Shown here: positions 61,201 to 64,000 of the stretch, piece by piece
Position numbering within the stretch: the first letter of the stretch is position 1
How the letters are laid out: each line of letters begins with the position of its first letter
From: Panopea generosa
Taxonomy: Eukaryota > Mollusca > Bivalvia > Adapedonta > Hiatellidae
Assembly (NCBI GenBank): GCA_029582155.1
Contig: CM055895.1
Span: 54,378,464-54,442,463, forward strand
Reading direction: 5' to 3'
Length of the DNA: 64,000 bases
Translations under genes and position numbers: made by a program
Notes under the pieces: generated by a model
Seen by the model: the letters and a program-made list of their open reading frames with translations, nothing else
Databases searched by the model: none
What the model was told of the DNA's origin: nothing

Positions 61201-61527
61201 GACATAGATTTTATATTATGTTTAAGTTACAAATAAAGAAATATTGAATCTTGAAATCTTTAATAATGGCTTATGATTACGTGTTGGATTACATGTAGTT
61301 TTGTTTGTGTTAGACTTGTCAGTAAGATATTTTACAATGTATTTATTTTAGCTACAGCCTACTGTGATATGTTGATATTGGAGAATGGACTAGATGTTAT
61401 AGACCGGACCCTACAGCAACAGCACACAACCCTTCATCCTGACCTTGTTGGCCTGTTACAACAGATCACGGAGATTACGAAGAACTTCAAACAAGAACGT
61501 GAACTTGGTAGTGATGTTGACAGTTAG
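36204..61527 (+). CDS. ZER1/ZYG11-family CUL2 ubiquitin-ligase substrate receptor (16 exons, 891 aa)
   Basis: Joining 36204-37237, 38324-38491, 40102-40213, 41598-41747, 42485-42576, 44183-44245, 45209-45296, 50413-50466, 51008-51172, 52506-52599, 54373-54443, 56432-56479, 58694-58761, 59221-59415, 59736-59833 and 61352-61527 gives 2676 bases, all phases matching. Human ZER1 and ZYG11B are CRL2 receptors for N-terminal glycine degrons. Seen here: an N-terminal SLxxxC BC-box-like motif (residues 17-22), a leucine-rich-repeat region (to ~450), and a C-terminal armadillo-like region (~480-870) with strong collinear similarity to ZER1 (IWTLTDE...NCEQFL, RPYLM, GPKAW, CDML). An acidic, Ser-rich insertion spans ~172-245. 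In the expected degron pocket W670, D674, N715 and E718 are kept, but the usual Asn after Trp is T671. It is a divergent member, nearer ZER1 than ZYG11. Introns carry several minisatellites. Confidence 0.9.
37290..37500 (+). repeat. Dispersed repeat H, copy 1 (intron 1)
   Basis: CATTGACATTTCTGA, TAAAGCATTG, AATAAGCATTGGATACTG and TAAAATACTCA-TTGAAGAA recur in order at 61838-62050, after the end of the same gene. Confidence 0.65.
37500..38320. other. Rest of intron 1, no clear feature except a SINE tail
   Basis: A tail-like piece at 38150-38205 (AGCAATTCTCATTAGCTC, CAATCAAGCTAAAATAAATAAG) resembles the ends of SINE-C-type elements. The rest is unremarkable. Confidence 0.45.
38324..38491 (+). 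CDS. ZER1-like exon 2
   Basis: After acceptor TTTTTTGTTCCAG: HLDLSCDCEGEERNLMKY... PQLKSFDVSGTNLSEIVG, a leucine-rich repeat segment (LDLS, LKSFDVSGTNL). Donor GTAAAC, phases 2 in and 2 out. Confidence 0.88.
38690..39960 (+). repeat. Decayed dispersed repeat of a mollusc-type family (intron 2)
   Basis: Contains TTTAGCTCACCAGGATGA, GTCTGTAGA-ACCCAGGTTAAAC twice, GAATGAAACTTTGCATG, CAAAGTTATGGCCCTTTT and repeated GAGGACCAGTGG-GATAACT. I recognise this style of repeat from bivalve genomes. It is internally duplicated and has no coding frame of worth. Confidence 0.6.
40102..40213 (+). CDS. ZER1-like exon 3
   Basis: Encodes DPTCKDHCMPGFEGR then RFEYIGLFNCDVLAHKYIPTLK, matching the ZER1 segment LQFLGLFENSLCxxxxIPA. 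Acceptor TATTTTCAG, donor GTGAGT, phase 2 to 0. Confidence 0.9.
40270..41400. repeat. 20-bp minisatellite in intron 3, about 57 copies
   Basis: The unit GATCTCTCATCTTACCTGTA repeats at 18-20 bp with many single changes. On the plus strand each unit has a pyrimidine-rich run ending CTGTAG, acceptor-like; on the minus strand each reads ACAGGTAAGATG, a near-ideal donor. It starts 57 bp after the exon 3 donor. Short frames over it are artefacts. Confidence 0.88.
41598..41747 (+). CDS. ZER1-like exon 4
   Basis: Exactly 50 codons: LSGTWDEDQLLVALWSYHH ... HPTPFIE. Matches ZER1 VSGDKNEEQVLNAIEAYTEH, the start of the armadillo-like region. Acceptor TTTGTACAG, donor GTAAAG, phase 0 both ends. Confidence 0.9.
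41770..42470. other. Intron 4, no recognised feature
   Basis: AT-rich. GAAATATTGGAAAT near 42335 is complementary to CCAATATTTCGACTC near 42255 (weak inverted repeat); nothing else. Confidence 0.4.
42485..42576 (+). CDS. ZER1-like exon 5
   Basis: GCMAYLEEISEWDLKYSEAK then LVEQKNVESC, armadillo-like helix. Acceptor TTTTTTTACAG, donor GTAAGT after TTT, phase 0 to 2. Confidence 0.88.
43040..43435. repeat. 75-bp minisatellite in intron 5, about 5 copies
   Basis: ACCTGGTTGTCTCCAGCAAA and GTGATATAACGGAGGATTGA recur every 75 bp (one copy shortened by 3 bp at ~43240). Minus-strand frames of 153 and 121 codons arise because 75 is 25 codons. Confidence 0.9.
43650..44030 (+). mobile_element. SINE-C copy with an inserted segment
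   Basis: The head GGAGCATGTGGCCCAGTGGT and B box GGGTTCAATCC at ~43703 are followed after ~240 bp of other sequence by GTGGTGTTCTTGAGCAAGAC and the tail AAATAAATAAGTTTAA. The interruption suggests an insertion or a composite of two elements. Confidence 0.55.
44183..44245 (+). CDS. ZER1-like exon 6
   Basis: Encodes MKVYYLLKYEESNLVTVKQK. Acceptor TTTTATTTCAG; donor GTTTGC is weak but phases (2 in, 2 out) fit both neighbours. Confidence 0.8.
44250..45200. other. Intron 6, no recognised feature
   Basis: AT-rich sequence. A 90-codon minus-strand frame at 44879-45151 has no exon-like borders. Confidence 0.4.
45209..45296 (+). CDS. ZER1-like exon 7
   Basis: MRLERLLVICDSSVKSLNA then GHNTAHHQNH. 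Acceptor TTGTATATAG, donor GTGAGT, phase 2 to 0. The following intron carries the 55-bp array. Confidence 0.85.
45650..49575 (+). repeat. 55-bp minisatellite in intron 7, about 71 copies, SINE-A head derived
   Basis: ACAGGTAAC recurs from 45672 to 49525 at 55-bp spacing. Each unit contains TTACCTCTCAYKGCAGAGGC and TGTAGGTTCGATCTGAGATG. The unit aligns with the tRNA-like head of SINE-A (reverse complement of 55515-55595: CTTATCTCTCCCTGCCGAGG then TCATAGGTTAGAGTCCC), so GGTTCGATC is a degenerate Pol III B box. CAGGTAAC also resembles a 5' splice site. It fills 3.9 kb of a 5.1-kb intron. Confidence 0.9.
49845..49925 (-). mobile_element. SINE-C head fragment, minus orientation
   Basis: On the minus strand: GGAGCACGCGGTCCAGTGGT, then a B-box-like region and TTTGAGCAAGATTC. 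The tail is missing. Confidence 0.6.
49930..50400. other. End of intron 7, no recognised feature
   Basis: AT-rich sequence up to the exon 8 acceptor. Confidence 0.4.
50413..50466 (+). CDS. ZER1-like exon 8
   Basis: Eighteen codons: ILRLAIILMLTMDIECVA. Acceptor TTAACTTTTTAG, donor GTGAGT, phase 0 both ends. Its shortness makes it dependent on the phase argument. Confidence 0.8.
50585..50825 (-). mobile_element. SINE-B copy, minus orientation (intron 8)
   Basis: TTTTATGCCATCAAGAGCTAAC, ATCCTGGAATGTTAAC, CTTGAGCACATCC and TTTTCCACTTGATTCA follow the family order; the head after 50800 is damaged. Confidence 0.7.
51008..51172 (+). CDS. ZER1-like exon 9
   Basis: Exactly 55 codons: VYSNLYEQYLQALINIILSR then AGAQCKQISLRLIHSACR and on to KVKLVK; armadillo-like, matching ZER1 around QRIAVHLCNALV. 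Acceptor TTGATTTCAG, donor GTACTG. Confidence 0.9.
51205..51510 (+). repeat. Decayed mollusc-type dispersed repeat (intron 9)
   Basis: GCCCCCATATTGTGGCATA, GTTTGTCTGTCCGTTC and GACCAAGGTCCATAGCTTAA are landmarks of a repeat style common in bivalve DNA. Confidence 0.5.
51940..52420 (+). repeat. Dispersed repeat G, duplicated copy (intron 9)
   Basis: CATGCTCAACTCAAA, CCTCAAATATGCATAGATAC and AAGGCCAAGTCATG occur and then repeat in diverged form from ~52190 (CCTCAAATCTGCATTTATAC, AAGACCAAGTC). Related to 25100-25370. Confidence 0.6.
52506..52599 (+). CDS. ZER1-like exon 10
   Basis: ILLSEVQTILSDNGAITERF then EKMWSIIWTLT (residues 643-673). The IWTLT-DE border matches ZER1 LWNITDE, part of the degron pocket. 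Acceptor CCATTACACAG, donor GTTTGT, phase 0 to 1. Confidence 0.9.
52620..53585. other. Intron 10, left part, no recognised feature
   Basis: AT-rich; no exon-like or repeat boundary stands out. Confidence 0.4.
53590..53835 (+). repeat. Decayed mollusc-type dispersed repeat (intron 10)
   Basis: CCACTAGGAGTGATATGACT, AGAATTATCGCCCCTTTAAT and AAATTATATCCCTTTTATAC echo the units at 39500-39700 (GAATTATTGCCCCTTTGTAC). Confidence 0.5.
53960..54250 (+). mobile_element. SINE-B copy, plus orientation (intron 10)
   Basis: Head TTATCTCAGTCGGTAATGCG, B box AGATTGAATCCCC; body TTCAAGTGGAAAAGTTATC, CTCAAGTACTGGTTAACC, GTTAGCCCTCAATGGC. Confidence 0.82.
54373..54443 (+). CDS. ZER1-like exon 11
   Basis: DEVPSNCEQFLRYSGCQIIK then RCFE (674-697), aligning with ZER1 DETPDNCEMFLNFNGMKLFL. 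Acceptor TTCTCCTACAG, donor GTAATT, phase 1 to 0. Confidence 0.92.
54470..55700 (-). mobile_element. SINE-A copy, minus orientation, with a 44-bp internal array (intron 11)
   Basis: Left end TTTTCAACACATGACAGG, right part AGTAACTGGCAAACTTTCTC, then the tRNA-like head as reverse complement (GGGACTCTAACCTATGACCT). The internal segment corresponding to the 45-bp monomer (GTGGCATATCCAGTTTAG, TTTTATTGGTGAAGGAGG) is expanded to ~22 units of ~44 bp between about 54500 and 55460. Here both flanks of the SINE survive, so the seeding is seen directly. Confidence 0.88.
56015..56325 (+). mobile_element. SINE-B copy, plus orientation (intron 11)
   Basis: Head GGCCCGATTAGGTCAGTCAG, B box GAGTTCGATTCCCC; body AACAGTCTCCGTGATGATTG, TTCAAGTGGAAAAGTTATC; (ATCA)n-type tail AATCAATCAATCAATC. 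Confidence 0.87.
56432..56479 (+). CDS. ZER1-like exon 12
   Basis: Sixteen codons: TFPKEHELQRKISGAM, aligning with ZER1 EFPEKQELHRNMLGLL. Acceptor CATATTCACAG, donor GTATGT, phase 0 both ends. Confidence 0.9.
56700..57065 (+). mobile_element. SINE-E, two tandem tRNA-like copies (intron 12)
   Basis: Copy one: CAGTGTGTACATAACCTGTA, head GGTTAGCTCAGTCGGTAGAG, CTGGCTGCATATCTTTCTC and CTCTGGTCTGTATAG. Copy two repeats CAGTGTGTTTATAACCTGTA and GCTTGCTCAGCAAGCAGAG near 56947-57005. Minus-oriented relatives lie at 63540-63700 and 63725-63965. Confidence 0.7.
57087..57563. mobile_element. MITE copy 2, with a 25-bp internal array
   Basis: TTAA at 57083-57086 and 57564-57567 flank an element starting CCCTTTACT and ending AGTAAAGGG. 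The inverted core around CGTAACGAGC matches MITE copy 1. A segment single in the other copies (minus-strand ATCAGAGGTGTCCAAATGCG) is expanded here to about 12 units of CTTTGGACACCTCTAATATA, period ~25 bp, at 57105-57400. Confidence 0.85.
57760..58215. repeat. Degenerate short tandem repeat, split by an insertion
   Basis: Variants of GGCTAATATCAAATTTGG (about 17-20 bp) repeat loosely from 57760 to 57977 and again from 58093 to 58210. The middle is occupied by repeat I (57978-58092). Confidence 0.65.
57978..58092 (+). mobile_element. Short repeat I, copy 1 (115 bp)
   Basis: Starts AGTTGATGTCTCATTGCTAC and ends GCACGTTTTTT. Almost the same sequence is at 59514-59616. It interrupts a tandem repeat, which argues for insertion. 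No terminal repeats are evident; the T-rich end may be a tail. Confidence 0.65.
58447..58633. mobile_element. MITE copy 3
   Basis: TTAA at 58443-58446 and 58634-58637; ends CTCTTTACT and AGTAAAGGG. Holds CTGTTTTCAAAACCCTTCTA and one unit ATTAGAGGTGTTCAAAGG of the segment that is expanded in copy 2. Much of the inverted core is lost. Confidence 0.8.
58694..58761 (+). CDS. ZER1-like exon 13
   Basis: NNVSENAHLRPYLMMEDLIK then MF (714-735); NVSE...LRPYLM matches ZER1 NVAEVKELRPQLM. Acceptor TTTTTTTGTAG, donor GTATGG, phase 0 to 2. Confidence 0.92.
58905..59075 (-). mobile_element. SINE-A copy, minus orientation, unexpanded (intron 13)
   Basis: GGGGTTTAATGCCACTG, CAACACGTTTCAGGTTATA, then one monomer (AGCATATCCAGTTTTACTGA, GAAGGAAGACCTCAGAATGA), GTAGAACCACCG and AGTAACTGGCAAACTTTCTC. 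It shows the single-unit state of the segment expanded at 14.1-23.6 and 54.5-55.5 kb. Confidence 0.85.
59221..59415 (+). CDS. ZER1-like exon 14
   Basis: TLLTYDSNAQDFDSSSHAAG, VLVLLASDGPKAWTIRE and on to VRF; aligns with ZER1 VSYNACGVLSHIMFDGPEAW. Acceptor TTATTTACAG, donor GTATCT, phase 2 both ends. Confidence 0.93.
59514..59616 (+). mobile_element. Short repeat I, copy 2
   Basis: Same as 57978-58092 apart from a few substitutions and a 2-bp deletion (CTTGACTGACTCC for CTTAACTGTGACTCC). Lies in intron 14. Confidence 0.7.
59736..59833 (+). CDS. ZER1-like exon 15
   Basis: SLTPMIIQIENFSTPVAQYW then GAWMICNLVIVK; aligns with ZER1 SPVSQHWATWALYNLVSV. Acceptor GTGTGTTGTAG, donor GTAAGT, phase 2 to 1. 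Confidence 0.93.
59925..60135 (+). mobile_element. SINE-A copy, plus orientation (intron 15)
   Basis: Head with CTTACCTCTCACTACTGAG and TAGTTTAGAGCCTGG; body AATTTTGCCAGGTACTTGTG, AAAACTGGATGTGCCATATA, TAACCTGTCATG and GGTGTTAAACCCC. Confidence 0.8.
60205..60385 (+). mobile_element. SINE-C copy, plus orientation (intron 15)
   Basis: Head GGAGCACATGGTCCATTGGT, B-box-like GGGTCCAATCACCC, GTGGTGTCCTTGAGCAAGAT, ACATATGCATAAAACTG. Confidence 0.75.
60755..61000 (-). mobile_element. SINE-A copy, minus orientation (intron 15)
   Basis: ATGGGGTTAGTGCAATTTTG, ATAGCATATCAAGTTTTTTC, GAAAGACCTCGGGATGAATC, CTGGCAAGCTCTCTCACATA, then the head as reverse complement (CTGAACCCACAACCTTGACA). One monomer only. 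Confidence 0.78.
61018..61036. repeat. (TA)n microsatellite
   Basis: A pure TA run of about 19 bases in intron 15. Confidence 0.85.
61352..61527 (+). CDS. ZER1-like exon 16 (last)
   Basis: ATAYCDMLILENGLDVIDRT ... QQITEITKNFKQERELG, TAG at 61525-61527. CDMLILENG matches ZER1 CPLLIKEGG, and NFKQE matches its C-terminal NFKEE. Acceptor TTTATTTTAG, phase 1. Confidence 0.93.
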
Positions 61528-61837
61528 CTTGTACCATATTTACCCGTCAGCTGTACCACAACACTACAATTTGGATGAGGAAACACAGTTTGTTTTTTTA
61601 CACAAAATTCAAAAAATACCTTCACTTTCAAACTTGATAGGACATATTAATGATAACGAATCATTTGATTAAAAAACTAATGAAAAATATCGTAACAGTC
61701 TGCACCTTGGAGTGTTTATTAAAAATGTGTGTTACAAAGAAAAGTGAATGTCAAGCAACCATTGCATATTAACTTTCTTTCACATATACTTAATTTTATA
61801 CTGTCAGATTGGAACATGCAATAACCACTATTTTGGT

Positions 61838-62050
61838 GATATTTGAACATTGACATTTCTGATTAAAGCATTGGGAGTCTAAGTAAGGGCTAAAATAAGC
61901 ATTGGATACTGACAATGTCAGTGTTGATTGATTTATTTTAAGCAATTTAATCAAAATGTTCATTTTTATAGTTAACATTGAATATTACTTATAAATTTAA
62001 AGGATTAAAATACTCATTTGAAGAATGAATGAATTTGAAGCTTATTTTGA
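61838..62050 (+). repeat. Dispersed repeat H, copy 2 (3' flank or UTR)
   Basis: Diverged copy of 37290-37500: CATTGACATTTCTGA, TAAAGCATTG, AATAAGCATTGGATACTG, TAAAATACTCATTTGAAGAA. Confidence 0.65.
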
Positions 62051-62065
62051 GCACTGGTGCTTATG

Positions 62066-62071
62066 AATAAA
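62066..62071 (+). promoter_or_regulatory. Candidate polyadenylation signal AATAAA
   Basis: AATAAA lies ~540 bases after the ZER1-like stop. Others at ~62501 and ~62695 are possible; no cleavage-site evidence is visible. Confidence 0.3.
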
Positions 62072-62099
62072 CCACTGAGCAGTAAATTGATCACATGTT

Positions 62100-63530
62100 T
62101 GACCTATTGTATTTGCGACAGTTTCATAGTTGGACATAAATGTTTCTTGATCAAATGTATGAAGTCTGGTTTGTTTTGTTACTTCAGAAAAAAATTATGT
62201 CAGCAAGTGAATATAATATAAATGATGAACGGTTAGAAAATAGGAATGCTTTAACATAGTCCCCAGGTTCATCTTTAGCAAATCCTGAATTGGTTTACTA
62301 TTGATTTCTAATGTATTCTGTGAACATGCCGTTCAGTTGCTTTTTGTCTAGTAATACTGTCTTGCACACTGAACAGATGCTGTTGTAGTCCCATCAGCCA
62401 ATATGGTGGCATCAGTTTGCCTCTGAACTCTTATCTCAGTTTTGTAAATATTGAACTTTTAAGAACAATTATTCTTTGGAATACATACCAGTAAGGCCAT
62501 AATAAATTACTTCATAGAATTTCATCCCCACCCACCCTGTTTTTTTTTTACCCACCCTGACATATTTTATTATCGTGTCCAAATCAAGAACTTTTTTTTC
62601 CTTTTTTTTTGTATTTTGACACTGGGACCTGTATTTTGCCAAAGGAGTTTTTACACTTTTGATCTTTATAATGATTTTCTTTCATTTCATGCCCAATAAA
62701 ACACTTACATTTTAATATCTGACAAACAAAAAATAAAATTGCACCACATACCCTATTTTGATACAAATTTGGATGAAAATCATGGAATTAATTTATTAAT
62801 TATCTTACAAGTAAATAGATAAAAGTGTGCCTTGTATAAATTATAATAACTTGTTTCCCAATCGAAGTAAAATAAATAAGTTTAAACTAAATAAAATTGG
62901 GTTCAAATTCATGTTTGATATATAAGATGATCAATTTTGTACCCATGAATTATGTCCTCAGCGCAGTTAGAAACACTTCCTTCTGACTGATGGAAATCGG
63001 GTTTGAATTGTCATCTTGTGGTTTTGAATAAGAGGGTTAGTTTCATCCAGTTGGATAGCTCATTTTTTTCTGGGTGTCTCCGTAACATTGCCTACTGCAA
63101 CATATTGTTATCTCCAAGGAGCCTTTAGCAATTTTTATTTTTGTGTCCTGCATGACGGCATAATGGACAGCAGATCTGATATTCAAATAGTTAAAAAGAC
63201 ACGCTTTATTTTATCAGGATACATGTTTACCTAACATCAAAACCACAGTATACTATCATCAGTGCCATTGAGAATGATTACATAAAAGGAGTTGCCTCGT
63301 AACTTTTTGTATCAATTTAATGTAAACTTTACCAGATGTCAAAGTTGATCAAAATTAAAAAGATATTTGTGTGTAATTGAGCATTGATAAACAAGTATGT
63401 TGATGTGTTGAAATGTTAATTATGTGTGTATGTATACTTGATATATGTATATATGTACATTGTTACTGTTATTGTTTTACACATGCTGTTTATTTATGAC
63501 ATAAATTTTTATTCATTTCTGTTTCTTCTT
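62100..63530. other. 3' flank, no gene
   Basis: Contains T-rich runs near 62540-62610, a SINE-C tail fragment at 62845-62885 (CCAATCGAAGTAAAATAAAT) and otherwise plain AT-rich sequence. Confidence 0.45.
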
Positions 63531-63539
63531 GTGCTGATA

Positions 63540-63965
63540 GTGTTTATAGGTGATTCTGGTTTTACAGGACAAGTAAAATATGCAGCCTGTCCTGGACTCG
63601 AACCTGTGATCTCGTGCTGACAGAATGCTCTACCAACTGGGCTAGCTGGACTGCTGACATAAATCTTTTACCTAACAGGTTACAATCACACTGTTTGTCC
63701 CCGAATTACAACTTTAAAATTGATCCCTTAAATTTGATAGAGACCAGAGACTCGTGTGAATGTTTCTAGGAATATTTATACATGAGGCACAGACCCACGT
63801 TGGGTGCCAATGTAACATGACAAGAAAAATATGCAGCCATCCTGGGACTTGAACCAAGGACATGATATGATGAGTTTGAAGCTGAAAATGCTTTACCATT
63901 TGAGCTAACGAGACATATTTCTCTCTTAACAGGATATGTGCACACTGTGACAATGCAAATACCAT
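63540..63965 (-). mobile_element. SINE-E, two copies in tandem, minus orientation
   Basis: Minus-strand heads: CTAGCCCAGTTGGTAGAGCA with B box GGTTCGAGTCC (about 63650-63590) and TTAGCTCAAATGGTAAAGCA with GGTTCAAGTCCC (about 63910-63850). Each is followed by a CAGG...GGCTGCATATTTT stretch. The body TGTAACATGACAAG-CCAACGTGGG lies between them. Related to 56700-57065. Confidence 0.72.
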
Positions 63966-64000
63966 TTCTGTTGACATATTATACTCTATTTTTAAACTGT

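Noticed and set aside
63573..63660. Functional tRNA gene on the minus strand
   Set aside because: A and B boxes are good, but the flanks match SINE-E copies, and the acceptor ends do not pair convincingly.

Overview
The window is eukaryotic, AT-rich and intron-rich. It most likely comes from a mollusc, probably a bivalve. The grounds are several tRNA-derived SINE families, degenerate repeats of the kind common in bivalve DNA, long introns with GT-AG sites, and animal-type gene families. Most long open frames here are by-products of tandem repeats whose unit is a multiple of three; they are not genes.

Two multi-exon genes can be rebuilt by joining exons whose splice phases agree. (1) On the minus strand, seven phase-consistent exons run from 30548 down to 9488. 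They encode the C-terminal ~198 residues of a conserved protein whose family I cannot name; the C-terminus has a G-Y-G-A-R-W ... G-F-L-E-P pattern. Its 5' end is not resolved and lies towards or beyond an assembly gap (31287-31786). (2) On the plus strand, 16 exons from 36204 to 61527 encode a complete 891-residue ZER1/ZYG11-family protein, a predicted substrate receptor of a CUL2-elongin ubiquitin ligase. The two genes are divergently oriented.

Layout: 1-7.4 kb holds dispersed repeats and no gene; 7.6-8.2 kb a 34-bp tandem array; 8.5-9.3 kb a dead mariner transposon just beyond the 3' end of the minus-strand gene; 9.5-30.5 kb the minus-strand gene, whose introns hold an 81-bp array (11.7-13.9 kb) and a 9.5-kb 45/46-bp array (14.1-23.6 kb); 26.3 kb a small membrane-protein-like ORF nested in the largest intron; 31-36 kb a gap, SINEs and a LINE fossil; 36-61.5 kb the ZER1-like gene, whose introns hold arrays with units of 20, 75, 55, 44 and 25 bp; 61.5-64 kb the 3' flank and tRNA-like SINE pieces.

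The main discovery is how the arrays arose. The 81-bp unit is a copy of the end of a real coding exon plus its 5' splice site (53 exon bases + 28 intron bases). It is repeated 26 times in the downstream intron, and the 25 internal copies share a Trp-to-stop change. The 45/46-bp array and the 44-bp array are separate expansions of the same internal segment of one SINE family, and the 55-bp array matches the tRNA-like head of that same family. A fifth array is an expansion inside a TTAA-flanked MITE. Tandem arrays here therefore grew from identifiable seeds: an exon-intron junction, two parts of one SINE, and a MITE.
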